A stretch of DNA of 64,000 nucleotides from Ochotona curzoniae (lineage: Eukaryota; Chordata; Mammalia; Lagomorpha; Ochotonidae), in assembly GCF_017591425.1 (NCBI RefSeq), contig NW_024464918.1, positions 24,828,001 to 24,892,000 of the forward strand. The letters are read 5' to 3'. The notes beneath the pieces were generated by a model. That model saw nothing but the letters and a program-made list of their open reading frames with translations, searched no databases and was not told where the DNA came from. Shown one piece after another: positions 45,906 through 56,780 of this stretch (positions are counted from its first letter, which is position 1; every line of letters begins with the position of its first letter). A program made the position numbers and the translations under genes.

Positions 45906-46266
45906 ATCTGGTACATGTTTTTTTTTTAAAGATTTATTTTTATTATTTTTTCATTGGAAAGGCGGATATACAGAGAGGAGAGACAGAGAGGAAGATCTTC
46001 CGTCCGATGATTCACTCCCCAAGTGAGCGCAATGGGCCGATACTATGCTGATCTGAAGCCAGGAGCCTCTTCTGGGTCTCCCACACGGGTGCAGGTTCCC
46101 AAAGCTTTGGGCCGTCCTCGACTGCTTTCCCAGGCCACAGGCAGGGAGCTGGAAGGGAAGCGGGGCTGCCGGGATTAGAACCGGCGCCCATATGGGATCC
46201 CGGGCGTGCAAGGCGAGGACCTTTAACCACTGCGCCACTGCGCTGGGCCCATCTGGTACATGTTTT
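45906..46266 (-). mobile_element. CSINE, youngest-looking copy, perfect 16-bp duplication
   Basis: Antisense, full length (45922-46250), flanked by identical 'atctggtacatgtttt' at 45906-45921 and 46251-46266. It retains many CpG sites ('gccgggattagaaccggcgc', 'tcccgggcgtgcaaggcgag'), which decay quickly in mammals, so insertion was recent. Pol III boxes are intact (listed separately). Confidence 0.96.
46172..46237 (-). promoter_or_regulatory. Pol III internal promoter (A and B boxes) of CSINE
   Basis: On the minus strand the A box 'tggcgcagtgg' is the complement of 46227-46237 and the B box 'ggttctaatcc' the complement of 46172-46182. Both fit the tRNA-type consensus (TRGYNNARYGG and GGTTCRANTCC) apart from one B-box position (a for g/n region), so transcription in the past is very likely and present activity is possible. 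Confidence 0.6.
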
Positions 46267-46593
46267 CTTTACCTGTCTTGTTTGTTGCTTGACGTAGCAG
46301 AATGTAAGTTCCAAGATGACTGTGACTGTGGTGTTGTATTATTTTGCTTCATTTTTTCTATTTGTCATCTGCTGTGATTACAACACCTAGAACAATTCCT
46401 GCTACATAATAAACACAAATAAATGGATGCTTTTGATTAGCTTACAGATTGGTTGCATATTCATCTGTGGAAACTAAGGAGAGCCCTGAACACATCATAT
46501 ACTTTAGGAACTGTGATTTTTAGTGCACTCAGCAGGGGTACTGAAACCAAGCCAAAGGAAGATGCTGGCATTCCTGCCTCCCCCCAACCCATC

Positions 46594-46952
46594 TCCTTCC
46601 CATTCTTTTTTTTTTTTTAAGATTTATTTATTTTTATTGTAAAGACAGATATACAGAGAGGAGGAAAGACAGAGAGGAAGATCTTCCGTCTGATGGTTCA
46701 CTCCCCAAGCAGCCACAACGGCTGGAGCTGAGCCGATCCGAAGCTAGGAGCTTCTTTCTAGGTCTCCTATGCAGGTGCAGGGTCCCAAAGCTTTGGGCTG
46801 TCCTCGACTGCTTTCCTAGGCCACAAGTAGGGAGCTGGATAGGAAGTGGGGTTGCCAGGATTAGAACTGGCGCCCACATGGGATCCTGGTGCATTCAAGG
46901 CAAGGACTTTAGCCGCTTTGCAATCGTGCCAGGCCCCTTTCCTTCCCATTCT
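46594..46952 (-). mobile_element. CSINE with 13-bp target-site duplication, antisense
   Basis: Perfect repeats 'tccttcccattct' at 46594-46606 and 46940-46952 enclose a full-length antisense copy with a T-rich left end (sense A tail), 'gaagatcttccgtctgatgg', 'aaagctttgggctgtcctcg', 'gccacaagtagggagctgga' and head 'ttgcaatcgtgccaggcc'. Well preserved. Confidence 0.95.
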
Positions 46953-47539
46953 AAGAGTTAGTTGGCCTTGATGCATGCAGGATGGTCCCCTCTGAAATTC
47001 TCTTTGTTTTCATAATTGTGATTAAAATAACTTCTGTGACAAAATCCCAGCATCTCCCTTCATGGCAAAGTAGTTAGTTTTATTTCTATTTTGTCAGAGG
47101 GAGTATCATTAACAATTTGCTTTATTTTGACAGCTTGAGGCTGTAATTAGTTTCTACAGGAAAATGCACCAATTAACACAGTATTTGCTTCTTGGCTTGA
47201 ATCTAAATTGAAATTGAAGGAAGCTGAGAAAATTTTAAAAGATTGAACATTAACATTAGCAAGAAGTTCACCCACCTATGGATTAAGGAAATTGAGTGAT
47301 AGCTTAGCTACATTTATTTTCAGGAAAGGTTCTCCTTTTGCCTATCAAGCCCCAAGACATCTTATCAGTGCCTATCTCACTTATGAGCTTTCCAGTGTCT
47401 GAAATCCTCTCCTATTAATATAATCACATAACAGTCAGACATAGGTACTAGTTTTACCATTTTATTTGCCCAGCTATATTAACGTTAGAAAGAATTTGGA
47501 ATACCGTGTAGAAGTTAGAACAGCATATACAGAGCTAGC
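46953..47539. other. Unassigned sequence with a candidate conserved block
   Basis: No repeat recognised. The stretch 47040-47220 combines 'ttattttgacagcttgagg', 'ctgtaattag' (47141-47150) and 'gcaccaattaacac' and has the look of a conserved AT-rich regulatory element. Unproven. Confidence 0.3.
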
Positions 47540-47790
47540 TAGCTATATATCTAGGATAAGTTTAATTTGAAAAAGTTAGAATACTATAAATAGTAAATTT
47601 TATATTTGACAAATGGAAATATGAATGTGTATTCACATGTGCTTATGTTTGTATAGATAGTTTTCAAAAAATAAATGGAAAACCATTAATGATATTGTTA
47701 TCTACAAGAGTGAGGGGGTACAAAGAGAATGGGAATGGTATACAAAGGAGATTCTTCATACATTCTTATGTTTTCAAATTAAATAGTTGA
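47540..47790 (+). mobile_element. Old L1 3' end, sense
   Basis: 'gaatgtgtattcacatgtgc', 'ttatgtttgtatagatagtt', 'gagtgagggggtacaaagag', and 'cattcttatgttttcaaatt' resemble the last part of old L1 3' UTRs ('..tgggagggagacttttcactgtatacccttttgtaccttttgaattttgaa'). Diverged. Confidence 0.45.
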
Positions 47791-48164
47791 ATGAGGAATG
47801 TATTGTCTGTTCAGTTTTTTTCAATGCTTTACAAAAGGGCTCCAGTACTAAGCATATGTAAGACCGAATGCAAGGCTAAACACTCAATAAATAATATTGA
47901 CTGGTTGCAAGTGGAACTATAGGACAAATGTGTTTTGGCAAGACAAAGCTAGCTTGGGTACTTTTCTTCTACAAAAGAAAGTTAGCATGTTAGTTACAAT
48001 GTGCTTTCCTCAGCTCCACATCCTGCCCAATTTTCTTTTCATGCATTTGCCTTATAGAATAAGCTCAAAATTCATGCTTCATTTTTCTTCTTATAGTAAA
48101 AATTAGAATATAATTTTGCATAGTCTGTATGGTTCTGTTATAAAAGTTTGTTTTGCAAGTGTAT

Positions 48165-48424
48165 TTTCTTTGCAAGTGTATTGGCTTAACCTTCAACTGG
48201 GGCATCCAATGTAGGTACTAGTTCATGTCTACTTCCACATGGTTGGGACCTACACCCTACACCCGTGTGGGAGACCCAAAAGAAGCTCCTGGCTTCAGAT
48301 CAGCTCAGATCCTGCCATTGTGGTCATCTGGGGAGTGAACCATTGAATGGAAGAGCTTCTCTGTGTCTATTCTTGTTTTCCAAATGAAAATAAATAAACT
48401 TTTAAGAAAAAATATTTCTTTGCA
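48165..48424 (+). mobile_element. CSINE, sense, internally deleted
   Basis: Short sense copy bounded by 'tttctttgca' at 48165-48174 and 48415-48424. It reads 'ggggcatccaatgtaggtac', 'tagttcatgtctacttccac', then jumps to 'cacccgtgtgggagaccc', missing roughly 70-90 bp of the body around 'ctccctgcttgtggcctgggaaag'. The tail is 'ccaaatgaaaataaataaac'. Confidence 0.82.
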
Positions 48425-48539
48425 TTTTTTGTTTGTGGACACCCTGCCACTGTTTCCTTAACCCTAAGAAGTTAGGTTAACTTGATAACTGAGGTCAGGC
48501 TTGGAGGAAAAGTGTAGTTAGGCCTAATTGATTAAATGC

Positions 48540-48765
48540 ACACATGCTAAGTGAGACCGAAGTTGATTGAAATTTCCGACTGATTAACAAGAAATTGGAT
48601 AGGTAATTTACATTTTCTGAATATTCGTATCCTCATCTATAACATATGGGTAATGACTTACACTTGTTGGGATTTGTGATGCTTCCATAATGTAAGAGAA
48701 GTAAAGTAGATGGATCATATTGTGTCTCATACATGTAAATTCCTAATAGATGCTAACAATGACTT
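48540..48765 (+). mobile_element. MIR, sense
   Basis: 'cattttctgaatattcgtat', 'cctcatctataacatatggg', 'taatgacttacacttgttgg', 'gatttgtgatgcttccataa', 'atgtaaattcctaatagatg' preserve MIR core order. Confidence 0.62.
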
Positions 48766-51700
48766 GTTTTATTTTTATATATTATTTTCCAGTATATTCA
48801 GAAGACCTACCCTATATCCCATTGAGAATGGTAACTTGCCCTTCGCAAAGTACATATATATTTATTAGAGTTACTTGATATGGCTTAAGTATCTGCTTTG
48901 TTAAGGTATTCTCATTAAGAACAAAAATCTTAGGAGTTTTTGACCCTAGTTTTATTGCAGTATCATTTGTTTGCGAGATACTCACTAAGAGCAGGTATGA
49001 AATACAGTGGAAACTGGAAGGATAAGGACGAGTAATTTTGGAGCTTAGGTTTCTTGTCCCCAAGAATAGAAAAGCCAAAGCAAGGCAGACTTTGGCAGAT
49101 TAAAGGTGTATTTATTGACTGGAAGGTGGGCAGGCAAGAAGCACCCAACAGGAACCAAGACTGAGAAGGGACTGCAACAGAGGACCAAAACGTAAGGTTC
49201 CTACCTCATGGATTTTCCAGGCAACCCCACAGACATGGCACTGTGAAATGTCTGCTGTCAACTCAGGCAGTGGACACCCCTAGTTCTGCTTGTAGAGGTG
49301 TGTCTCATGGTGAGCCACTAGTTTTAGCTCCTGGAGTTTTGGTCACTGAACTTGAGTAGATCTTACTGACAGACTACAAAATGTAGCTCATAAATCATAT
49401 CTAGGCTTTGAAGGAGACAAGTGCTTTGACAAATTAGTTTAACCAAGTGCATTGTAGCTTGAATTAGAGAAAACTGGACCTAAAGGTAGGTACAGAGAGT
49501 GAAGATTTCTGTTCTAAATCAGCAGTGAGCCAAGGTGGAGTAGGATTGCCTTCCCTCCAGGGATTATTCATGTCTGGGGCCATATTTTTGAGTGATACCA
49601 AGTCTGTATTCCAGTAATAGTTGCTGTCGTCTTCGGAATTTCCATAATCATTGATTTTCTCTAAAAGTTACTCCATTTTGGTTTTGAGGACTTGAAATCT
49701 GATTATATCTACTTTTTCCCACAGTTAATTCTGTTTCGCAGGGGTGTTAGATAAACAAGTGTCTCTTCCTGAGTCAGCAGGTGTCACTATTGACCAGTTG
49801 GAAATACACATGGTAGCCTTGCTAAGGGTAGGGTAGGTAGGTCCACCACTAATAAGATGGAAAAGCTGAAGTTAACATTTCAGGTGAAAGAGCTATTACC
49901 CGAGATCCACTGACTTTCTGTTAGCTGAGTTCTCAGATAAATGTGTATTTCTTCTTCATTGCCTACCTGCAAATCCATGTTATCTATAGATCTTTATGGA
50001 GAATGAAGCTGAAGAGATGATCTCCATGGTTCCACTTTTGAGTTTTAGTGATTTGAGAGTTACTAACAGCTTGAATTTCTAATTTCCTTTTTTTCTGATT
50101 ACAACTAAATATGATCTATCCAGATTAACTGCGAAGTGCATCATGTGTGGTACATTTTAGGACCAAAAGCCTTTGCTCCTTTGGTCTATACCTCACATAT
50201 TTAACTTGATTGTAGAAAAATACATCTCAGAAATAATCAGCTAAGTAAACCATGCTTGCAGTTTAAAATTAAAATGTAAACATGGAAAGAATCTCTGACT
50301 GAATCTTCTGGGACACTGTTCTCTCTTACAACAGAGCACTCAAAATCAAGCAATTTGTTGAGTGTGTTCATGCGTATCCTTTTCCTCCACAGTTACACAC
50401 GGGGTATTGTAATATGCAATCTCTGCACTTCCGTTTGTGAGCCTCGTTCAATCACTGTCTGCACCAGAAATTGAATTCTAAGATTACTCCATCCTTTGTA
50501 TTTATTTTTTTCTCAATAATTCCCTTGTTTATCTTGGCATACATATACTTTTTAAAAATGGTTTGACTGTGAGGTTCTGTTTTTTGGTTTTCTGTTTGTT
50601 TGTGTTTTGAAAAAACAGACAAAGATGTTGGGTATCACACACACCCTTATCCCAACATACTTCATTTCACATAGGGTTATGATACTGGTTAGCATTACTT
50701 GATTGACTTTTGTCATTGAAGCTTTTAAGAGAAATTTCTTGTGTAGAAGGGGTACTTAAATACGCGAGGGGCAGGCATTTCAGTAACATAACAATTACTC
50801 CCCTTAAGTGAAAAGCTTCAGTTTAGTAAGAAAGTTTGAAAGTAAAATTATTATTGAAATGATCCACAACAGACTAGCAATTTATTTTGTAAGCTAAACA
50901 ACGCTTCAGCTAATTCTGTCACATTGAAACTGCTATGCCAGCATTAACTAATGTGTACTATTAACAGTCCTAGATTCATAATAAAAAAACGAAAGCAGAT
51001 AGACACCCCACCCTGTGTGCACCATAGGAACAGTGCACATGAAGTGCTTTGGGAACTCAGAAAAAATGATGTCTCTAAGTGGCTGTTAATGAAAGATTTG
51101 TCAGGGGAGGGAGGTAGAAATGACTCTCAGTTTAGAAATAGGTAAATAGAAAGGAGTGAAAGAGGATACTTATGTTATGTGAGGAAGCAGGTAACAGAAT
51201 TGAAGTCTAGGAATAGAAGAGCCTAAAACATGTATTTTTTTAATTATTCTGATGGATAAAATTTTGAATAAGTTGGAAGAAAAATATTTAAAATCTTAAG
51301 TGCATTAAATTTCATGTAGATGATAGGGAATTATTAAGTTGGTGTTCAGAAAAAACAGCATATGAAACAGTATACACATGATGCTTCATATTACTAGAAA
51401 ATGTGACATTGTAGTTCAGTACTTTGGTGGTACTGTCTTCCCACCTGTGGAATTACTCTAGTGCCTCTAATAACTAGATGATCCAAGGTAACTGCCTTGG
51501 AAACTTCTTTTAATTTAATCTTTTTAAACTATTTTTTAATTTAATGTTTTAGGTATTTCCACAAATTCGGCATGTAAGAATTTCAGGTAGAAATTAAATA
51601 TGTCTGAGCAATAGAAGAGCAGAGGAGGGGGAGAGCAAATTATTACTGAGAATCTGAAGAGTGTCACTTGGAAATGGGAGGAAGCAGAAAGTACCAGAAA

Positions 51701-51807
51701 GATCTTCTGATGTAGAATAGCAGTCTAGATAGGCAGGTGATCATTTATGAGCAATTATTTTCAACATTTTTCTTCATTTCTTGCATTAAGAAGTCAAGAT
51801 TTTTGCA
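48766..51807. other. Unassigned noncoding sequence
   Basis: Three kilobases with almost no recognisable repeat. The part 49040-49380 might be an antisense LTR, since its minus strand reads 'caataaatacacctttaatc' then 'gccttgctttggcttttcta', like a polyadenylation/R region, but the evidence is thin. A-rich and T-rich runs occur at 50460-50640. Frames of 60-88 codons have no family signal. Confidence 0.4.
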
Positions 51808-52098
51808 GGTGTTTGATCTGCCAATTAAGTAACTGTATTCCATATTGGAATGCCTCGGTTTTATTCCTGGCTCCTGACTCCAGCTTCCTCTCAATACAGA
51901 CCCTAGGAGGTAGCAATGATGGCTGAATTGGATTTCTGCCAACTTTGTGGGAGATCGTCCTTATTCTTGGCTTCAACCCAGTTCAGCCTAGGTCTTTATG
52001 GGCATTTGAATAATGAACTAGAAGATGGGAATTCTGGCGGCCTCTCTCTGTCTCTCTCTTATCTCTCTAATAATAATAATAGTAATAATAATAAGGAG
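51808..52098 (+). mobile_element. CSINE, sense, 'gggatgcc' variant with (TAA)n tail
   Basis: 'tgccaattaagtaactgtat', 'tccatattggaatgcctcgg', 'ctgactccagcttcctctca', 'ccctaggaggtagcaatgat', 'ggctgaattgg', (CT)n-rich 3' part and a (TAA)n run at 52069-52095 as the tail. A/B boxes are eroded. Confidence 0.8.
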
Positions 52099-52146
52099 GA
52101 GGAGTGAAAGAAGGAAGGAAAACAGTAACTGCAAAATATTATCCTT

Positions 52147-52452
52147 GGGCAGACATTTGCCCTGGTGGTTAAGGCACGTATGTCCTGTATTTCCATGCCT
52201 GAGGTGTATGAAATTGGCTCCACTTCCAATTTCAGATTCTTGTTAACGTGTGCCCTGAGTGGTAGCGGATGAGCACTCAAGTAATTGGCTTGTCGCTATC
52301 TAAGTGAGAGTCATGGATTGTGTTCCTGATTTCTAGGTTATGCCTTTACTAGTCCTGACTATAGTCATTTGAGAAGTGAACCAGCTGATGGATAATTTTT
52401 TTGTCTCCATCTCTCTCTGCATTACAAATAAGTAAACTAATAAAATGTTTTT
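52147..52452 (+). mobile_element. CSINE, sense, 'gggatgcc' variant
   Basis: 'gccctggtggttaaggcacg', 'ctgaggtgtatgaaattggc', 'cagattcttgttaacgtgtg', 'gtcatggattgtgttcctga', 'catttgagaagtgaaccagc', 'tctctctgcattacaaataa'. It lies 50 bp after, and parallel to, the previous copy. Confidence 0.78.
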
Positions 52453-54189
52453 TTAAAACATTTTTTAAAACCCTTTAAAAATACATCTTTAAAAAAACAT
52501 TTGAATGTTGTCCTATCATTAAAGAAGAGATCAAGAGTTCCCTGGTTGGCTTGTACATCTCTCCTTCCTCACAGGGTAGTAGAGGAAGTGGCGCTCCAAC
52601 AGTGCTTTGAGGGACCTTTTTGACTGCCTTGATGGGCGGCGCACCCATAGACTTACCATTTCACCAGAGCAGTACTCCCTGAAGAGTCAAATCCCCAACA
52701 GGAATTGAAGTGCTGTTAGGAAGAGGAAAGGACTTGTTGAGTGTCCCCAACATAACGAATATCCACTTCAGTGAGAATCACATTGGTGCTTCCAACAGAA
52801 CAAAAATAACTAATGCAAATGACTAGCACGGAGGAGTGAGGTAAAAAGTTGTTTGTTTTCCAAAAAGATAACCTGACAGAGCCTCTCTCTTGCACATCTT
52901 TTTCAAGATTTCAACATGTAAGTTGAAATATTAACTCTTAATACACTGCCTAAGTTTAATTGTGACTGTGTATTACCCTGTCCTTAATGAGATGACTTTC
53001 TCTTCCTGATATCCATCAGCTACAGGGAACAAATCTCATTCTGCCCAAATATCAACTTTTCCTGAGTAACTCTGATCCCATCTGCTAGAAGCTGTTAGTC
53101 CCTCTAAATTCCCACCAATTTATAAGTGCCTCTCATAAAATGCTGACTGCAGCATTTTTATTTTTTAGTGACCTTTTAAATCCTTATGTTCCCTAAAGGT
53201 AAAAATGATCAAAATCTATAAGGTAAATATATACATTTCAGTGTGTAAGTGTGCATTTTTTATAACAGATTCAGCTTAGCACTGCTAACAATTGAGTTAG
53301 TATCTGTAGTTTGAAGCATCTGTATTCAATAAGTGACAATTTTGCAACTGCTTTGCAGGGATCATAGAATTGCATTGGGCTAATGTAAGTTGTCATTACA
53401 GTGGCTCTCCCAAAGCAAACTAAGTTGCTTCCATAGATATTTCCATATCTAGTGAGTGAGTGCTATTAGCAATTTGTATATATATATGTGTGTGTGTGTG
53501 TGTAACTTCATGTATCCCTAGGTCAAAAATAACATATATACCTACAAATAGTTTTTGCATATGATATGAGATTAGCCTAACTTGTAAAGTTATTGGGGAT
53601 TTCTTTGCTCACCCACCTAAGACTGATCTACTCTTCAGTTGTTAACATATGGTTTGTTAGAGTTTATAAAGACTGTTTTGATTGGCTTGGAATGCACGAA
53701 GTTCTGCAAAATCTTACTTGAATATTGTAAACTGCTAAGTTTAAATAAATTTTAAAAAGACTAAAAAATGCTGAAAAAAATCTTGTGTTAAAAAGTATAC
53801 AAATAACAATAAAATGAAAAATCAACATGGAATCTATTGGCCAAGAAAATCCATTTTTATGGAGCAACTACGAAAATGGCCTTCAACAATGCTTTCAATG
53901 CCTCAGGTGTGAGCATGTTATGAACTGCCCACTTGTTGGGCCTAAGGATCAAATCTAGTTTAGCACTACTCAAACTCTTCCCAGTACTTGGATGTGGTAA
54001 TGAGTAACAACTCAAACCCACTGCATGAATAAATCCCTAGGTCTATGAGAAAGACTGAGCTCATTATGGGATAACTGGAACTTTAAGTTCTGTTTCTGTA
54101 TGGGTTAGATTTCAGCAGATTTAGTGATGGCTCCATTAGAAGCCTGAAGTTATTGGAGGAAGATATCATATATACAGTAAACAAAAGAG
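52453..54189. other. Unassigned noncoding sequence with TA/TG microsatellite
   Basis: A (TA)n(TG)n run lies at 53475-53502 ('tatatatatatgtgtgtgtg'). Repeated 'ttttaaaacattttt'-like words occur at 52446-52502. Otherwise no repeat or gene is visible. Confidence 0.45.
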
Positions 54190-54390
54190 CTCAGATGTGA
54201 ATTTGAATTCTGATCAGGCTACTTTCTTTGAAATAATAACATCTCAAAGTCTCAGTTGCTTTGGGTGTGAAATATAGATGATATATTGTAACTTCTTCAC
54301 TGTGTTGTGAAACTTATGTGAAGTATGAATTAAGTCATATAAATAATTCATCATTATTTTTATAGAACTAAGTAAGTTGACACTTGTAAT
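54190..54390 (+). mobile_element. MIR, sense
   Basis: 'gaatttgaattctgatcagg', 'aacatctcaaagtctcagtt', 'gctttgggtgtgaaatatag', 'atgatatattgtaacttctt', 'gttgtgaaacttatgtgaag' match the MIR core and downstream segment. Confidence 0.65.
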
Positions 54391-54439
54391 ATCACTTTGC
54401 TGTTATTATGTAATCATAGAAAACAGCCAATAGCAATAA

Positions 54440-54580
54440 GGTGCTCAAGTTTTTTTTTGTTTCACTTTAAGTATTATATACAAATTATCTCCTTACTTCT
54501 TCCTGTCACCTGGTCCTGCCTTCATCACCTGATCCCTCACTATTTTCTCCCCTCCTTTATTTTTTCTTCATTCAAAAACT
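54440..54580 (-). mobile_element. Possible L1 3' UTR remnant, antisense
   Basis: Pyrimidine-rich 'ccttacttcttcctgtcacc' to 'ttttctcccctcctttattt', preceded by 'aagtattatatacaaattat', resembles the purine-rich 3' UTR of L1 on the opposite strand. Could equally be low-complexity sequence. Confidence 0.3.
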
Positions 54581-54769
54581 GTACACAAGTGGTTTGTGGT
54601 AGGTAGGACCAAAACATGGTTATATTGATGTAAAAAGTTTTTGAAATCCTTGCATTCAAGGAGCCTGTTAAAAGTTTGTGAGAATGAGTAGTGAAAGGCC
54701 TATGCATGAATTTCAACTTTTTTCATCAAAATGAATTTAATTCTGTTTTTTTGTTTTGTTTTGTTTTCG

Positions 54770-55400
54770 TTCTTCTCTCATAAGCCCTTTGGAGTCCTGC
54801 AATGACAGCTGGTCAAGGTCTATGGTGGGTGCTAAGGATCCAATAAAAGGCTGAAGTTTGCTTTTCAGGAGTCTTAGCTGGAGAGACACAAACAAATAAT
54901 TATAATTCATGGTGATAATTACAAAAGAAGTGTACATTGTATCATGGCAGTTTGAAACAAATAAGTAACTCTCATCCTGTTCTTTTCCAACTGTGAAAAA
55001 ATTGTTAAGGACCTGCAAGAATGTTTGCCAGGCAGTCACAATGTTAAATACCATTTTAACAGATTAAAAAACAGGCATGACGGTGTTAAGGGTAGGCTGC
55101 ATGGTTTGGGAAACCATAAGTAACTTCACAAAGAAATGCATTCAGGTAGATATTAGAACATTAGTCTGGAGCCGCTGGACAAGAACTGTGTGTGCAATTC
55201 AGGTAAAAGACATAGTGCTACATAGTAGAATAACTACCCTGTCAGGAACAGGGAGAAGGAGTTGGAAGAAAAAGCCTTTGAGATTTGAGACAGCAAGATC
55301 AATACAGTTACAAACACCCAGAAAAACCAGATGAAATAAAAAAGACAACCCAGGGGAGAGAGCTGAGAAATACTTGAGATGTTTGCACTGCAAGTAAGCG
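54770..55400 (+). mobile_element. Ancient interspersed repeat (same family as 35.7 kb)
   Basis: 'tggtgggtgctaaggatcca', 'cttttcaggagtcttagctg', 'gagagacacaaacaaataat', 'tgccaggcagtcacaatg' reproduce 'aggtgctggggataca..tctcatggagcttacattctag..gagacagacaataa..'; then 'tagtctggagccgctggaca' and 'gcaattcaggtaaaagac' continue it. Confidence 0.5.
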
Positions 55401-55694
55401 AAGATCCAATGAAACCTGCTTGAACAATCAAAGCAAGTCTGTGAGACATGAACTTATTGGATTGGTTCAATGAGTGCTCAGTTGTTTTACTAATTCTTCT
55501 CTCTGCTCTTTGACTTGTACTCCTGGACTGGCAGCCCTGCTGTGCCCAGTGTGGCTGCAAGGAATGTAGTTACCACATACAGAATCAGCAATCTTGATCC
55601 AGAGAAAAGGAGCTGTTTTATTCCAGATACAACAGAACTTCAAAAAATTGAAGAAAAGTGGCAATGAAATGTTAAGTTGATTTTGGTGCGAAAA

Positions 55695-55850
55695 TTATTT
55701 TAAAGATTTAATTATTTAAAATAATTGCAGAGAAACAGAGGTGGGGCAGGGGGCGAGTTATGCACGACTTGCCAGCTTCCAACCTCAGTCTCTCACAGGC
55801 CCGTCCCAAGAAGATTAGACTCAGAAGAAGGGCTGTAGGAGTCATTCATA
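55695..55850 (-). mobile_element. Possible eroded CSINE, antisense
   Basis: 'taaagatttaattatttaaa' and 'gcagagaaacagaggtgggg' look like the antisense tail and (AG)n part of a CSINE, and 'cctcagtctctcacaggc' may be the 'ggtctcccacacgg' block. The rest is missing. Confidence 0.35.
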
Positions 55851-56576
55851 TGATTAAACAAAATCTAACAAAACAAACAAACAAAAAACCCTTGAAATAC
55901 AAGTTTATCTTCAATGGAATATAGAATTGGGCCTGGTTTGAATGAAAGCGGAATATTCACTAAATTATTGACCTAAATTGAACACATTTGGGAACAATAT
56001 GTGCATATTCAATAGTTTTATCTCATTTATCACTAAAATGAGCATTACTATGATCACCAACCCCAAATTCACTTCAGAGGAAATTATTTTTAAGGCAGAA
56101 CAAATATAAGTTTTCTTCTATGTAAAGTTGTATAAACATGGAATTTATTATTTTTTTCTAGTATATTCACCATAAATCCTTAAAGTTGAAATAATGTATT
56201 CAGCATGACCTCAACATCTAGACATCTTTTTCCAAAGCAATCAGTTTGAAATAATTCTCATCAGAATTGCTGAAAAAAAAATGCTCTTCAATAAGGGTCC
56301 TTTCAGTCTCTTCTTATAGCGAGAGGCCCATTTCTAAAGATGCGTTGCTATGTTACAAATGCACCATCCTGTACTATAAGCAGGAAGAGAGCTGTTTGAA
56401 ATTAGCTTATATAAAGCCAATAATGGGAAATATTAAATTTGAAGCAAGTCCTGCAGCATCTGGCTGTAGCCACATTTTTATTTTTTCTTTTTCAAATAAA
56501 TGAAATATTTCTTCCATTATTCATTTTCTGTTGTTTTCAAAGACAACACATTCAGTGTCTTTTGAGTAATTTTAAT

Positions 56577-56625
56577 CATTATATATATATAAATATTAAA
56601 AATATATAAATATATATATAAATGT
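56577..56625. repeat. (TA)n-rich microsatellite
   Basis: Interrupted TATATA/AAATAT run of about 49 bases with strong self-complementarity. Confidence 0.92.
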
Positions 56626-56689
56626 ATTACATCTTAGTTCTCCAGCCTTCCTATCCTTTTATATTTCTATTGCATTTTATTTGTTTATT

Positions 56690-56780
56690 TTTTTTTTTTA
56701 CAATTTTGTATAGGCTGGGATTTCCCCTCCCAAACACCCCAGGAACCTGTATTTCCTCATAGAGGAATGACAATCAAAGT
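56690..56780 (-). mobile_element. Possible L1 3' end, antisense
   Basis: A T run (sense A tail) leads into 'acaattttgtataggctggg' and 'atttcccctcccaaacaccc', similar to the arrangement at 29.46-29.6 kb. It includes 'gggatttccc' (56717-56726). Only about 90 bp is readable. Confidence 0.4.

Larger units (their letters stand above)
45590..46435 (+). mobile_element. L2 LINE 3' part, sense, split by a CSINE
   Basis: Left part: 'cctttgatctcttgcatcac', 'ggctctatctgcaagatatg', 'acaccactgctaccctgttc' and 'taagccactatagttgg' follow L2 ('ttggctctaccttcaaaatatatcc', 'ccaccctggtccaagccacca'). Right part after the CSINE: 'tttacctgtcttgtttgttg', 'cacctagaacaattcctgct', 'ataataaacacaaataaatg' is the L2 3' end. 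The CSINE occupies 45922-46250. Confidence 0.68.

Noticed and set aside
46130..46235. Local CpG cluster that might be a CpG island
   Set aside because: It is entirely within the young CSINE and about 100 bp long, far below island size.
4188..46894. Similar predicted peptides on several frames (4188-4448, 18415-18750, 38932-39177, 45951-46238, 46634-46894 minus; 45224-45457 plus) that look like a protein family
   Set aside because: All come from the sense strand of CSINE copies. Their likeness is repeat homology, and frames and ends differ between copies; there is no start-to-stop conservation.
49040..49380. Possible antisense retroviral-type LTR
   Set aside because: Only a polyadenylation-like segment could be read; no TG...CA ends with flanking duplication or family match was confirmed, so it is mentioned but not called.
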